Positions 7,536 to 17,543 are shown, numbered from the stretch's first letter. The stretch is DNA of 64,000 nucleotides from Bacteroidales bacterium (GCA_017437125.1 JAFSBV010000021.1:1-64000), one strand, 5' to 3'. Notes: a model not told the origin generated them from the letters alone. A program made the numbers and translations.

Positions 7536-9323
7536 ATGAAGAACACAAGAAACTTTTGCATCATTGCGCATATCGATCACGGTAAAAGTACGCTTGCCGA
7601 CAGAATGCTGGAGGTGACCGATACTCTCAATGCGCGTGATATGGAGAACCAGGTCCTTGATTCGATGGACCTTGAGAAGGAGAAGGGCATCACCATCAAG
7701 AGCCACGCTATCCAGATGGATTATAATTATAAAGGTGAGAAATATACACTCAACCTTATCGACACTCCGGGTCACGTTGACTTCTCATATGAAGTTTCAC
7801 GTGCAATCGCTTCGTGCGAGGGTGCGCTGCTTGTGGTGGATGCGACGCAAGGTATTCAGGCTCAGACAATTTCGAACCTGTATCTTGCGATAGAACATGA
7901 TCTTGAAATCATTCCTGTACTCAATAAGATCGATGTGGATTCTGCCATGATTGATGTCGTGACAGATCAGGTCGTTGATCTTCTGGGCTGCAAGCCTGAG
8001 GAGGTGCTCCTTGCTTCCGGCAAGACAGGAGAGGGTGTGAAGGAGATCCTTGACGCCATCATCGAGAGGGTTCCGGCTCCGACGGGAGATCCTGAGGCTC
8101 CGCTTCAGGCCCTCATCTTCGACTCTGTATTCAATTCGTTCAGGGGCATCATCGCATATTTCAAGGTTGTTAACGGATCAATAAAGAAGGGAGACAAAGT
8201 CAAGTTCTTCAATACGGGAAAGGAATATGAGGCGGATGAGATCGGAGTGCTCAAGATGAAGATGCATCCGCGTGACGAGATTCCATGCGGCAGCGTGGGA
8301 TATATCATATCAGGCATCAAGTCGGCTGTGGAGGTAAAGGTCGGTGATACGATCACTCATCTTTCGAAGCCTTGCAATGAAGCTATCGCCGGATTTGAGG
8401 AGGTGAAGCCGATGGTCTTCGCAGGTATGTATCCTGTAGAGACAGACCAGTATGAGGAACTCAGAGCTTCTCTCGAGAAGTTCCAGCTTAATGACGCTTC
8501 CTTTGTTTTCGAACCTGAGTCTTCTCTTGCCCTCGGATTCGGTTTCCGATGCGGTTTCCTCGGACTCCTGCATCTCGAGATAGTCCAGGAACGTCTTTTC
8601 AGAGAATTCAACATGGATGTGATAACGACGGTTCCGAATGTTTCGTACAAGGTCTATACGACTCAAGGTGAGTGCTTGGATGTCCATAATCCATCAGGAC
8701 TTCCGGCTCCTACGCTCATCGACAAGATCGAGGAACCTTATATCAGGGCTCAGGTCATTTCGAGGTCTGACTATTATGGTCCGATCATGAAGCTCTGTCT
8801 TGATAAGAGAGGAGTGCTTATCAATCAGCATTATCTCACAGCTGATCGTCTTGAACTGACATATGAAATGCCGCTTTCCGAGATTGTCTTTGATTTTTAT
8901 GACAAGCTCAAGTCTATATCAAAGGGTTATGCATCATTTGACTATCATGTGGTAGGCTTCAAGGAGGCTAAGCTTGTCAAGCTCGATATTCTTCTGAACG
9001 GAGATCAGGCCGATGCTCTCTCGACGCTCATACATGCTGACCATGCATATGATTTCGGCCGCAGGATGTGCGAGAAACTCAAGGAACTCATACCTCGCCA
9101 GCAGTTCGACATAGCCATCCAGGCAGCGGTGGGTGCCAAGATCATTGCACGTGAGACTGTCAAGGCAGTAAGAAAGGACGTGACGGCGAAATGTTACGGA
9201 GGAGATATCACCCGTAAGAGAAAGCTTCTCGAGAAACAGAAGCAGGGAAAGAAGAGGATGCGTCAGATCGGAACGGTCGAAGTTCCTCAGAGTGCTTTCA
9301 TGGCTGTCCTCAAGCTGGACTAA
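7536..9323 (+). CDS. lepA: Elongation factor 4 (LepA), ribosomal back-translocase
   Basis: 595 residues, normal length. Translational GTPase: P-loop AHIDHGKST (11-19), switch I region ending [23 protein letters not shown]-like domains follow and the C-terminal LepA-specific domain ends with [24 protein letters not shown], a family signature. Acts on ribosomes during initiation or stalled elongation. Single gene between its own promoter and a terminator. Confidence 0.97.
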   Translation: MKNTRNFCIIAHIDHGKSTLADRMLEVTDTLNARDMENQVLDSMDLEKEKGITIKSHAIQMDYNYKGEKYTLNLIDTPGHVDFSYEVSRAIASCEGALLVVDATQGIQAQTISNLYLAIEHDLEIIPVLNKIDVDSAMIDVVTDQVVDLLGCKPEEVLLASGKTGEGVKEILDAIIERVPAPTGDPEAPLQALIFDSVFNSFRGIIAYFKVVNGSIKKGDKVKFFNTGKEYEADEIGVLKMKMHPRDEIPCGSVGYIISGIKSAVEVKVGDTITHLSKPCNEAIAGFEEVKPMVFAGMYPVETDQYEELRASLEKFQLNDASFVFEPESSLALGFGFRCGFLGLLHLEIVQERLFREFNMDVITTVPNVSYKVYTTQGECLDVHNPSGLPAPTLIDKIEEPYIRAQVISRSDYYGPIMKLCLDKRGVLINQHYLTADRLELTYEMPLSEIVFDFYDKLKSISKGYASFDYHVVGFKEAKLVKLDILLNGDQADALSTLIHADHAYDFGRRMCEKLKELIPRQQFDIAIQAAVGAKIIARETVKAVRKDVTAKCYGGDITRKRKLLEKQKQGKKRMRQIGTVEVPQSAFMAVLKLD

Positions 9324-9332
9324 GTCAATTAA

Positions 9333-9365
9333 AAAAGGGAAACCTCACGGCTTCCCTTTTTATAT
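9333..9365 (+). terminator. Terminator after lepA
   Basis: AAAAGGGAAACC (9333-9344) faces GGCTTCCCTTTT (9349-9360) with one mismatch and a 4-base loop, continuing into T/A-rich sequence. Confidence 0.75.
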
Positions 9366-9544
9366 ATCTTTCAGGATCCCATCGGAATTGCATGAATAGA
9401 AATGATGGAGTCCGGTGAAAGAGACGAATAAGATTCTTAACCGAAGGCAAAGATCATCATTCTGATGTTGCAAACGGTTGTAATACTTGTTGTTTTTGTT
9501 GTTGTTTTACGTGTTGTAGGGCCTTCAGAGCCGTTTTTTGAAAA

Positions 9545-10270
9545 ATGAATAAGAAATTGGAATCCCTGATCCGCACCAGTGACATCAGCGGTATGTTCCT
9601 GTCATTGTCAGGAATTGTCCTTGGCATTCTGCTGGCTGTGTCGGATTATCATGTCGCCTGGGAGCCGGCACTTTCACTCATTCTTACGACAATATTTCTT
9701 CATATATATATGTCGTCGGACAGCAGGATATTCCTGGCAGCTTCCGTTGCCGGAGCCATACTTACAGCGTACCTTTCTTTCGGCAGGCTTCTTTCGCTGG
9801 AAGCTCTGCTTCTCTTGCTTTTCAGCTGGTTCGTCATCAGACTGGCAAGGGGTACGTCCGGCACAGGTCGTGTGGCAGACTCATTCATAACATGTCTGCT
9901 AAAAGGCCCGATAGCTCTGTTCGGAGCATATTTCGTTTGTACCCACACCTTCGGATTCTGGCTGCTGCTTCTGCCGGCATTCTCGATGGGTGTCCTTTGT
10001 GTGGCGGCTGACGGGATGGAAGATGGATTCGGAAAGAATATGACCGCAGCACTTGTCGTTCTGGGACTGGCCCTGATATCGGCATATTCGTTCATGAGGA
10101 TATTACATCCGGCACATTTCATATATGCCGTCATGATACCGGTGTTCCTATTCTATATATATAAGATGTACAAGTCAGAGGCTTCTGTCTCATACAGACC
10201 GGCGTTGGCGATATGTACCTTTGCCCTTGCTGTCCTGACGGGACTGGGCTTCATCGGATATCTTTTCTAA
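9545..10270 (+). CDS. Multipass membrane protein, divergent UbiA/MenA-like
   Basis: 241 residues, with about seven or eight hydrophobic segments and almost no soluble part. The N-terminal layout ([22 protein letters not shown]) recalls MenA/UbiA prenyltransferases, but the Asp-rich NDxxD sites that bind the prenyl diphosphate are not seen: the position after the second membrane segment reads IYMSSDSR. It may be a catalytically altered paralogue or a different membrane family. Its 3' end overlaps the convergent yidD by 4 bases. Upstream (9366-9544) no clear promoter was recognised. Function left open. Confidence 0.45.
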   Translation: MNKKLESLIRTSDISGMFLSLSGIVLGILLAVSDYHVAWEPALSLILTTIFLHIYMSSDSRIFLAASVAGAILTAYLSFGRLLSLEALLLLLFSWFVIRLARGTSGTGRVADSFITCLLKGPIALFGAYFVCTHTFGFWLLLLPAFSMGVLCVAADGMEDGFGKNMTAALVVLGLALISAYSFMRILHPAHFIYAVMIPVFLFYIYKMYKSEASVSYRPALAICTFALAVLTGLGFIGYLF

Positions 10271-10521
10271 GGAACGGGGTCATATCCGTGACCTCCCCAC
10301 GGATGGCATCTCAGGATGCGTCTGACAGTCAGGTACAGTCCTTTGAAGGGACCGTGCTTCCTGAATGCTTCCAGGGCATATTGTGAACAGGTCGGAGTGA
10401 ACCGACAGGTCGGCGGCTTGAGAGGGGAGATGCAGACCTGATAGAACCGTATCAGCAGAATGAACGGTGCGATTGCGGCCTTTCTGATGAAGGCGGCTGC
10501 ATTACTCAGTCGTTGATTCAT
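10267..10521 (-). CDS. yidD: Membrane protein insertion efficiency factor YidD
   Basis: 84 residues with the family core: [24 protein letters not shown], then [18 protein letters not shown] small amphipathic inner-membrane-associated protein that assists YidC/Oxa1 insertion. Overlaps the end of rnpA by 20 bases, matching the widely conserved rnpA-yidD arrangement; here rpmH and yidC are not adjacent. Last gene of a five-gene minus-strand operon. Confidence 0.94.
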   Translation of the reverse strand: MNQRLSNAAAFIRKAAIAPFILLIRFYQVCISPLKPPTCRFTPTCSQYALEAFRKHGPFKGLYLTVRRILRCHPWGGHGYDPVP

Positions 10522-10906
10522 CGGTCGCTTCTTTTGTTGGAATCGTATGATTTATCTTTTCGATGATCTGACCTACTGCGGCATATATCTCCTCGTAGCT
10601 CATGATCTCTTTCGTGCCATACATGAAAAGCACGTCCAGTCCGTCACTGACGGCCAGGTTGTGCTTCTGCTTTCTATAGCTTTCCCTTATCCTTCTTTTG
10701 ATGAGATTGCGTTTTACTGCCCTCTTGAAGAACTTCTTTGAGACAGATACCATAATCCTGTTCGTACCGCTTCCGCTGTCCTTGAGGCAAAGAAAGCGCA
10801 TTCCTGACACATTGCCATACTTGCCGCCGTCAAGAAGCTTCGAGATGTTCTTCTTGCCGCACAATCTTTCTTTCTTAGGAAGGGTATTGCAGGTGCTTGT
10901 ATTCAC
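10502..10906 (-). CDS. rnpA: Ribonuclease P protein component
   Basis: 134 residues. The RNA-binding signature is present as [18 protein letters not shown], with the preceding VSVSKKF strand and N-terminal [11 protein letters not shown]. Forms RNase P with the rnpB RNA and trims the 5' leader of pre-tRNAs. Starts 2 bases after the end of hemD and overlaps yidD. Confidence 0.93.
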   Translation of the reverse strand: MNTSTCNTLPKKERLCGKKNISKLLDGGKYGNVSGMRFLCLKDSGSGTNRIMVSVSKKFFKRAVKRNLIKRRIRESYRKQKHNLAVSDGLDVLFMYGTKEIMSYEEIYAAVGQIIEKINHTIPTKEATDESTTE

Positions 10907-10908
10907 TT

Positions 10909-11649
10909 TCAGTTCTTTGAGAGATATAGCTCGAGTGCCTTGGCTACTGAAGGAGCTTCTACTGTAGGTGCCGAGATCTCGATCTCGAGTCCGGCTTCCT
11001 GCATTGCTCCGACGATTGATCTGCCGTATGACACAAACTTTATTCCCTCCTGCTTGAAATCAGGCTGGTTCTCGTAAAGCGACTTTACGTCAGCAGGATT
11101 GAAGAACACTATGAGGTCGTATGAGTGGAGATCGACATCCTTTATGTTCTGTGATACAGGCTTGACGAATACGGCAGTCTCGAAATCATATTTCTGAGTC
11201 TCGAATGCCTTGGTAACGGCATCCTTTGCAGAAGATTCCGAAGTTGCGATAAGGAATTTCTCTCCCTTGTGCTTTGTGCCGATGAGTCCGATGATGGAAT
11301 CAGGCTTGCCGTCTCCGAAGAAGATCTTCCTCTTGCGATAGACGATATGCTTCTGCAGATAATTGGCTACAGCCTCAGTCGTGCAGAAATATTTCATGGT
11401 CTCAGGAACCTTTACGCGGAGTTCTTCGCAGAGCTGGAAGAATGCGTCTATTGTGGATCTTGCTGAGAAAACGATTGCCGTATGATCGAGAATGTTGATT
11501 CTCTGAGCACGGAACTCCCTGGAAGTCAAGGGTTCTATCTTGAAAAAAGGCTTGAAGTCGAAGTTGACTCCAAACTTTTCTGCAATGCTGGTATAAGGCG
11601 AAGCCGTCGTCGGCTGCTGCTGTGAAATCAGTATGTTCTTTACACTCAT
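10909..11649 (-). CDS. hemD: Uroporphyrinogen-III synthase family protein
   Basis: 246 residues showing the two-lobe HemD pattern: ISQQQPTTASPYTSIAEKFG at the N-terminus, AIVFSARSTIDAFF, the linker FFGDGKPDSIIGLI, then FLIATSESSAKDAV and DLIVFFNPADVKSL. The family cyclises hydroxymethylbilane to uroporphyrinogen III. In Bacteroidota this gene is usually next to DUF4271, as here, and many of these bacteria lack other early haem genes, so whether it makes haem precursors here is unknown. Confidence 0.85.
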   Translation of the reverse strand: MSVKNILISQQQPTTASPYTSIAEKFGVNFDFKPFFKIEPLTSREFRAQRINILDHTAIVFSARSTIDAFFQLCEELRVKVPETMKYFCTTEAVANYLQKHIVYRKRKIFFGDGKPDSIIGLIGTKHKGEKFLIATSESSAKDAVTKAFETQKYDFETAVFVKPVSQNIKDVDLHSYDLIVFFNPADVKSLYENQPDFKQEGIKFVSYGRSIVGAMQEAGLEIEISAPTVEAPSVAKALELYLSKN

Positions 11650-11654
11650 CTAAC

Positions 11655-12275
11655 CTAAACAATTAACGCTGAAATCATAAGAATTCCAGTCGGGAGAATT
11701 TCAAGGGCGCAAAGGTACAAAAAAGCTGTGAAAAAAGAGCAACCTGAAATAAAAATTTGAGTTTTTCTCAACAGGAAGAGTGCATAGATTGCTGCTGATA
11801 TCCAAAGCATTGCACTTCTGATGACACCGTCATCAACATTCAGGAATGAGAGGACGCCGCCTGTGAGGATGAGTATCAGAGTAAGTATTATGAAGAATGT
11901 GTATGAACATCTTTCAGCAGTCTTTGCCGATTTCCCTGAATTCCTGTGCGTACGCACCGTCATCGACATCATGATCCTGATCCCGCAGTATGCCAGGAAT
12001 ATTCCTATGGTGACAATGGTGCGTACGTTTTCGCCCATGCTGCCCATGAATGCCGGATCATAAAGTCTGAATCTGCCCACTACAAGGCAGAACGGCAATA
12101 TGCATGCAACGGCGATCATGTCCCTGTCAAGGCTGTTCTTGACGCTTGCTTCCAGATTGACGCTTTCCTTCCACCTCGCCATACAGGCTATCAGGGACGG
12201 AAATATGTTGATCAGCCTCTTCAGAAGGGTGATCATGATAATCGTGGATATGAGTGCCAGTATGTCGAACAGCAT
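11655..12275 (-). CDS. DUF4271 integral membrane protein
   Basis: 206 residues with about six membrane-spanning segments and the RFRLYDP segment typical of DUF4271 proteins. Family members nearly always sit directly upstream of hemD in Bacteroidota; here the gap is 5 bases. Function unknown. It starts 1 base after the yciH-like gene. Confidence 0.75.
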   Translation of the reverse strand: MLFDILALISTIIMITLLKRLINIFPSLIACMARWKESVNLEASVKNSLDRDMIAVACILPFCLVVGRFRLYDPAFMGSMGENVRTIVTIGIFLAYCGIRIMMSMTVRTHRNSGKSAKTAERCSYTFFIILTLILILTGGVLSFLNVDDGVIRSAMLWISAAIYALFLLRKTQIFISGCSFFTAFLYLCALEILPTGILMISALIV

Positions 12276-12276
12276 A

Positions 12277-12621
12277 TCAGTTTCCTCTTTTTGCCTTATA
12301 TCCCATTTCTTTCAGGAGGGCTACGACGCGGTCACGGAAATCTCCCTGGATGGTGATCTCTCCGTCCTTCGCGCTTCCTCCCACTCCGCATTTCACTTTC
12401 AGAGCACGTCCGAGGTCTGCCAGATCATCCTGACTTCCGATGAATCCGGTGACAAGGGTGACCTGCTTTCCGCCACGTCCCTTCCTGTCGATGGACACTA
12501 TGAGGTTCTGCTTCGATGGCTCGAGCGTAACCTCTTCCTGTACAGTTTCTTCCTCGTATGCAAAGTCGGGATTGGTTGAAAATACCACTCCAAGCCTTTT
12601 CTTCCAGTCGTTTTCTGCCAT
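12277..12621 (-). CDS. yciH: SUI1/YciH-family translation initiation factor
   Basis: 114 residues. The C-terminal two thirds match the eIF1/SUI1 fold: RKGRGGKQVTLVTGF, then LGRALKVKCGVGGSAKDGEITIQGDFRDRV. Bacterial members are thought to influence start-codon selection, with little known in Bacteroidota. First gene of the operon yciH-DUF4271-hemD-rnpA-yidD; all gaps are 5 bases or less. Divergent promoter shared with the DUF2723 gene. Confidence 0.9.
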   Translation of the reverse strand: MAENDWKKRLGVVFSTNPDFAYEEETVQEEVTLEPSKQNLIVSIDRKGRGGKQVTLVTGFIGSQDDLADLGRALKVKCGVGGSAKDGEITIQGDFRDRVVALLKEMGYKAKRGN

Positions 12622-12645
12622 GATTCCAGATGGTTCAAAAATTTA

Positions 12646-12680
12646 TTTTTGCAAATATAGTGATAATCGTCGTATATTTG
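12646..12680 (+). promoter_or_regulatory. Promoter for the DUF2723 gene
   Basis: -33-like TTTTTG ending at 12651 and -7 box TATATTTG at 12673-12680, with a 21-base gap. Predicted RNA start near 12687 favours the ATG at 12708 over the one at 12693. Confidence 0.65.
12652..12659 (-). promoter_or_regulatory. -7 box for the yciH-hemD-rnpA-yidD operon
   Basis: Reads TATATTTG on the minus strand, 30 bases before the ATG at 12621. It abuts the TTTTTG (12646-12651) that would be the -33 element of the divergent DUF2723 promoter. Confidence 0.65.
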
Positions 12681-12707
12681 TAAGTTTGATGAATGTTATA
12701 TAAGATA

Positions 12708-15700
12708 ATGGATAATAGAAAATTCACATTTTGGAACAGGCTGACCGCGACCCTTATGTTCGTGATTTCGGCTGTCGTCTATCTCATGACCATCGAGCCT
12801 ACCGCATCTTTCTGGGACTGCGGCGAGTTCATCGCTTCTTCGTATAAACTGGAGGTAGGTCACCCGCCGGGAAACCCTGTGTTCCAGCTCTTTGCGAGAT
12901 TCTTCACCATGTTCGGTGACAATATGCATGCTGCTGTTGCCGTTAATGCATTCAGCGCGATATGCTCGGCTTTGACGATATTCTTCCTTTACCTTACGAT
13001 CGTATTTCTTGCCAAGCGTATCGTAAAGCCTTCGTCTGACGGGACATACAGCGTTGCAAAGGCTATCGCCATCTTCGGATCAGGTGCTGTCGGCTCTCTC
13101 GCATATACATTCAGCGACACATTCTGGTTCTCGGCCGTGGAAGGCGAGGTATATGCAATGTCGTCTCTGATCACTGCCCTTGTCTTCTGGGCCATGACAA
13201 AATGGTACGAGCAGGCTGACCGTCCTTATGCAAACAGATGGATAGTTCTGATATCATTCCTCATGGGTCTGTCTATCGGCATCCACCTTCTCAACCTTCT
13301 TGCGATCCCGGCCCTCGTATTCATGTATTATTACAAGCAGAGGGAGAACGGCCACTACAGCTTCAAGGAGTATCTGAAGATATTCCTGGTGTCTGTCGTG
13401 ATCCTGGCTGTCATCCTTTTCGGAATCATCCCGTATCTTCCGAAGCTGGCGGCATATGTCGATCTCTTCTTCGTGAACACATTGGGACTACCGTTCAACA
13501 GCGGTGCCGCATTCTTCATGCTTGCGCTTCTCGGAGCATGTTTCTGGGGACTTTTCCGCACTATGAAGAACCAGAAGGTATTCGCCAATACAGTGCTTCT
13601 GTGCTTCACTATGATAGTTGTCGGCTTTTCGCTCTTCACCATCGTGATCATAAGATCCAGCGCCAAGACACCTACAAACGAGTATCAGCCGGATAATCCG
13701 TTCACCCTCGTGCGTTATCTCGGACGCGAGCAGTACGGCAGCAATCCTCTCGTATATGGACAGTATTTCGATTCTCCTTATGAGATCGAACATACGAAGT
13801 ACTGGGCTCCTATGGGTGACAAGTACATCAAGGCGGAAGGCCCTGGCGAGGTTGTCTATACGGACGGAAAGATGCTCTTCCCAAGAATGTGGAGTGGAAA
13901 CGATCCTAAGCATATATCATTCTATCAGTCATATATGGGCAAGGGCGGAGTGGTCGTGCCTGGTGCAGAGCACAAGAAGCCGACATTCTTCCAGAACCTG
14001 ACATTCTTCTTCGACTATCAGATGAACTGGATGTACTGGCGTTATTTCATGTGGAACTTCGCCGGCCGTCAGAATGATGTCCACAGCCCTTCTCCTGGCG
14101 ATATCTTCACAGGAAACTGGGAAAGCGGAATCGGCATTCTTGACGAGATCCGTCTTGGAGACCAGTCCGATGCTCCGGGATATCTGAAAGACAACAAGGG
14201 AAAGAACCATTACTATATGCTTCCGCTCATCCTTGGTCTCATCGGCCTCTTCTTCCAGTTCGGCCGTGACAAGAGAGGATGCTGGCTGACCTTCCTCATG
14301 TTCTTCATGACAGGAATCGCCATTGTTGTATATCTCAACCAGCCTCCATATCAGGTACGTGAACGTGACTATGCATATGCCGGTTCGTTCTATTCGTTCT
14401 CCATATGGATCGGACTTGCTGTCGCAGCTGTTTACAGCTGGCTGGAGGATTCAGGAAGGTTCAAGGGTGCACGTCGCGATACTGTGGCAGCGTCTGCCGT
14501 TGTCGTACTTCTTCTCGGAGTACCTGTCCAGATGGCATCGGAGAACTGGGATGACCATGACAGAAGCAACCGTTACACAGCTGTAGAGATGGCGAAGAAC
14601 TATCTGAACTCAGTCGGCCCGAACGGTATCCTCATAACGCATGGGGACAATGACACATTCCCTCTCTGGTATGCGCAGGAGGTAGAGAACATACGTACCG
14701 ATGTGCGTATAGCCAACACCTCGCTTCTCGGAACCGACTGGCATATCGACCAGATGAAATATGCTGTCAATGAGTCTGCACCGCTTGATCTCGGAGTGGG
14801 TCCGAAGCAGTATCTTTACGGAACAAATGAGTTCGTATATATATATGACACACGCGATACGGCCATCCTTCTTTCGGATGTGATGCGTATTTTCAAGCAT
14901 CCGGATGCAAAGCTTCCTCTTTCAAGCGGAAAGCAGGTGGATTACATCATGTCGCGCAAGCTCATAGTTCCTGTCAACAAGGAGAATATCCTCAAGTACG
15001 GAATTATGGATGAGAAGTACGCAGACCGGATTCCTGATCAGATCACTCTTACTATTCCTAAGGATAAGGACTATCTCACCAAGCCGGAGATTTTCATGCT
15101 CGATCTTCTTTCTAACTATCAGTGGGATCGTCCTATCAACCTTCTCAGCATGGGAGGAGATATCAATATCGGTATCAAGGACTATCTCATGTACGAGGGA
15201 TTCTCATATAAGTTCGTTCCGATAAAGAACAGGATGAAGAGCACTGAAATCGGATTTGCGGATCCGGAGGATCTGTATTACAAGATGAAGAACGTGTTCT
15301 CATGGGATGCCCTCAAGCGTACCGACTGGTTCGTGGACTACCAGAACTACTATACATTCTGCGGAGTCCTTTCACAGAGGAGCCTGTTCGTGAATGTGGC
15401 TAAGGAAATGCTCAAGATCGGGGATTCTGCCAGGGCTGTCGAAATCCTTGACATGTGTCAGGAGTGTGTTCCGGAGGCTAATTTCCCTCTTGATCTGACC
15501 TACCTCGGCTTCTCAAACGAATATATGGTGCTCGATATGGTAGAGACATATTACAAGGCGGGAGCTTCTGACAAGGCTCTGGATCTCTCGAAGAGATTCA
15601 TAGACAGCATCTTTGAATCAACGGTATTCTTCCTCGAGTATTATGACTTTGCAAAGAGGGAGTTCGAGGCTTGCTACAACTGCATATCGTATGTGGCTGA

Positions 15701-15782
15701 TATTTCAGAACACTTCGGCAACAAGGAATATGCGGCAGAAGTCAGGGACCGCTTCAACACCTTGCTTGATATAGAGGAATAG
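12708..15782 (+). CDS. DUF2723 membrane protein, putative GT-C glycosyltransferase
   Basis: 1024 residues from ATG 12708. The N-terminal half has about ten membrane helices and the DUF2723 hallmarks: TASFWDCGEFIASSYKLEVGHPPGNP (acidic catalytic-type loop), FSAVEGEVYAMSS, and SIGIHLLNLL. The second half is a soluble region with GILITHGDNDTFPLWYAQEV and TPR-like C-terminal helices. Family members are related to protein O-mannosyltransferases (GT-C fold) and are near-universal in Bacteroidota, where they are suspected to add sugars to exported proteins from lipid-linked donors. Acts in the inner membrane, active side outward. Single gene. Confidence 0.85.
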   Translation: MDNRKFTFWNRLTATLMFVISAVVYLMTIEPTASFWDCGEFIASSYKLEVGHPPGNPVFQLFARFFTMFGDNMHAAVAVNAFSAICSALTIFFLYLTIVFLAKRIVKPSSDGTYSVAKAIAIFGSGAVGSLAYTFSDTFWFSAVEGEVYAMSSLITALVFWAMTKWYEQADRPYANRWIVLISFLMGLSIGIHLLNLLAIPALVFMYYYKQRENGHYSFKEYLKIFLVSVVILAVILFGIIPYLPKLAAYVDLFFVNTLGLPFNSGAAFFMLALLGACFWGLFRTMKNQKVFANTVLLCFTMIVVGFSLFTIVIIRSSAKTPTNEYQPDNPFTLVRYLGREQYGSNPLVYGQYFDSPYEIEHTKYWAPMGDKYIKAEGPGEVVYTDGKMLFPRMWSGNDPKHISFYQSYMGKGGVVVPGAEHKKPTFFQNLTFFFDYQMNWMYWRYFMWNFAGRQNDVHSPSPGDIFTGNWESGIGILDEIRLGDQSDAPGYLKDNKGKNHYYMLPLILGLIGLFFQFGRDKRGCWLTFLMFFMTGIAIVVYLNQPPYQVRERDYAYAGSFYSFSIWIGLAVAAVYSWLEDSGRFKGARRDTVAASAVVVLLLGVPVQMASENWDDHDRSNRYTAVEMAKNYLNSVGPNGILITHGDNDTFPLWYAQEVENIRTDVRIANTSLLGTDWHIDQMKYAVNESAPLDLGVGPKQYLYGTNEFVYIYDTRDTAILLSDVMRIFKHPDAKLPLSSGKQVDYIMSRKLIVPVNKENILKYGIMDEKYADRIPDQITLTIPKDKDYLTKPEIFMLDLLSNYQWDRPINLLSMGGDINIGIKDYLMYEGFSYKFVPIKNRMKSTEIGFADPEDLYYKMKNVFSWDALKRTDWFVDYQNYYTFCGVLSQRSLFVNVAKEMLKIGDSARAVEILDMCQECVPEANFPLDLTYLGFSNEYMVLDMVETYYKAGASDKALDLSKRFIDSIFESTVFFLEYYDFAKREFEACYNCISYVADISEHFGNKEYAAEVRDRFNTLLDIEE

Positions 15783-15834
15783 ACTTTTTTTGGGGGGGGC
15801 ACGAGGTCATTGTTTCGTGACATCCTCAATAACC

Positions 15835-15902
15835 ACCGACGGACTGTGATCCGCGAAGCAGAAACAAAAGGGAAATGCTTCGCTCTATCACAGTCCGTCG
15901 GT
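15835..15902. terminator. Long hairpin after the DUF2723 gene
   Basis: Perfect 16-bp outer stem (15835-15850 with 15887-15902) plus an inner 8-bp stem GCGAAGCA/TGCTTCGC (15853-15860 with 15876-15883). No T tract follows directly. Much longer than ordinary terminators. A T7G8 homopolymer pair sits just before it at 15785-15799. Confidence 0.6.
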
Positions 15903-16505
15903 AGTTGGTAGTTTTAACAGCGGTTCCAGTGAATTCCTGCAGGACACACTTCACTAAAACATCAATGCTGCCCCGATATTTTGGCAATTCGGTTTGTTAT
16001 AGTGAATGTAAGCATGTTAAAGTTCACCAGAGGTGCTGATAGTGCGGATATATTCTCTGTCCGTTACGTTCAGGAGTAACAAGTTCTTGAGTGGGGCTTG
16101 CTTTTTACAGATTATGCTTTAGTCAGAGTCTGGACAGAAAATGCTCTGAATCTGCCCGAGGTGTGTCGGAAATCTATATGGTTTGCATGTTTGGGGAAGA
16201 GCTTGGCTGTTTATTGCCAGAAATCTGTCCAAGCTGTAATGTTAGGGAGCACCGTATGTTTTAGGCGAATTATTAACTTCGTGGTATCCTGATGACATTC
16301 TGAATTTGGAGTGGAGGCGGGTGTTTCAGTGAGTGGCTGAACATGGGAACTCCGGTTAAACTTAGTTTGGAGTCCGCTCTATATCCCGTTGAGCGGAAAA
16401 TCGGTCCGGAGTGTTCTCCTGTCGCTCTTCGGCCATGGAAAATCAGCCGTTGAGCGGCAAGAGCGGCTATTCACCAGATTCTTCGCTCAACGGAAATGTA
16501 TGAAA

Positions 16506-16557
16506 AACAGAACCTCGTCCGGGAATTCTGACATTTTTCCGGACGAGGTCCTGTGTT
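16506..16557 (-). terminator. Terminator after the minus-strand methyltransferase
   Basis: About 17-base arms: AACAGAACCTCGTCCGG (16506-16522) facing CCGGACGAGGTCCTGTGTT (16539-16557), with two imperfect positions and a T-rich loop on the plus strand. Lies 24 bases past the stop of the minus-strand gene. Confidence 0.65.
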
Positions 16558-16580
16558 CTGATGGTAGAGCTTGGAATCTT

Positions 16581-17516
16581 CTATCTCGCGAGTCTTACGA
16601 AGACGCTCAGCGGTAGGTTCTTGCCATAGGAGTCACGGAGGACGAGCTCTCCGAAGTCGAGGGATTTGTAGGCGTTCTTCAGGCAGAAGGCCTGCTTTAC
16701 TATGGTCTCTCCGAGGACTGCGGAATAGCCGTTTGAGTAGAGATTGAGAACCATGAAGCTGTCCTGTGGTGCAAGGATGGCTGCAACGCACTGGAGCATC
16801 TCGTTAAGGCACTCGTCAAGCTTCCATTTCTCTCCGTCCGGGCCATGGCCGTATGCAGGCGGGTCGAGGATGATTCCCTGATATGTGTTGCCTCTCTTTG
16901 CCTCTCTACGGGCGAATTTTAATGCATCCTCGACAATCCATCTGATGTTGTCCAGACGGCTTGCCTCCATGTTTCCGCGTGCCCATGTGACTACCTGACG
17001 TACGGAATCCAGATGGGTCACGTCTGCTCCGGCTGCCTTAGCTGCGAGAGATGCGGCTCCGGTATATGCGAAGAGGTTCAGAACGCGTGGTTTCGGCTTG
17101 CCTTCAGCCTCAGCCTTTTCGACGAGGGCGCGGGTCTGCTTATAGATATATTCCCAGTTTGATGACTGCTCGGGGAATACTCCGACGTGCTTGAAGGAGG
17201 TGAGTCCGAGGCGCAATGAGAAGTTAAGGCCTTCCTGGGCTCCGTTGTAACGGATATACCATTGATCGTCCATCTTCTTCTTGCGTTCCCATGTTCCGCT
17301 GTCTTCCTTGCCGGCCTTTCCGAAGCCAGCACCGGTCTTGAAACGGGTGTGGATCAGCTTGTTCCATTCGCCTTCTGAAAGCGATTTGTCCCATAGAGCC
17401 TTCGGCTCAGGGCGTGCCATGATGAACGGACCGAATCTTTCGAGCTTTTCGAAATTACCGGAATCAATGAGTTCGTAGTCTTTCCAGAATGCGCCAGGGC
17501 TTTCAATAGTCATCAT
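16581..17516 (-). CDS. Class I SAM-dependent methyltransferase, RlmI/RlmK-like
   Basis: 311 residues from the ATG at 17516 (or 17513); the frame is open further upstream, but the promoter -7 box at 17536-17543 puts the RNA start after that extension, and MTIESPGAFW is the natural beginning. SAM site: LNLFAYTGAASLAAKAAGADVTHLD; catalytic-region motif DPPAYGHGPDGEKWK. This is the COG1092 type that methylates 23S rRNA (m5C or m7G); there is no N-terminal PUA domain. The modified base cannot be assigned from sequence alone. Confidence 0.83.
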   Translation of the reverse strand: MMTIESPGAFWKDYELIDSGNFEKLERFGPFIMARPEPKALWDKSLSEGEWNKLIHTRFKTGAGFGKAGKEDSGTWERKKKMDDQWYIRYNGAQEGLNFSLRLGLTSFKHVGVFPEQSSNWEYIYKQTRALVEKAEAEGKPKPRVLNLFAYTGAASLAAKAAGADVTHLDSVRQVVTWARGNMEASRLDNIRWIVEDALKFARREAKRGNTYQGIILDPPAYGHGPDGEKWKLDECLNEMLQCVAAILAPQDSFMVLNLYSNGYSAVLGETIVKQAFCLKNAYKSLDFGELVLRDSYGKNLPLSVFVRLAR

Positions 17517-17535
17517 AATGCGTTGAAAATTTGCG

Positions 17536-17543
17536 CAAAGATA
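17536..17543 (-). promoter_or_regulatory. -7 box for the RlmI/K-like gene
   Basis: TATCTTTG on the minus strand, 19 bases before the ATG at 17516; it decides the start choice. Confidence 0.65.

Larger units (their letters stand above)
15783..16580. other. 798-base noncoding stretch
   Basis: No credible gene: open frames at 16098-16292 and 16389-16616 have no recognisable motifs or initiation context. Visible structure: T7G8 (15785-15799), the long hairpin 15835-15902, a 7-bp stem AGCTTGG/CCAAGCT at 16200-16235, several occurrences of cgttgagcgg (about 16389 and 16450, inverted at about 16482), and the terminator at 16506-16557. An unannotated small RNA is possible but unsupported. Confidence 0.5.

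Noticed and set aside
16098-16616. Open frames of 64 and 75 codons in the gap after the DUF2723 gene
   Set aside because: No recognisable motif, poor initiation context, and the second overlaps a terminator hairpin and the opposite gene.
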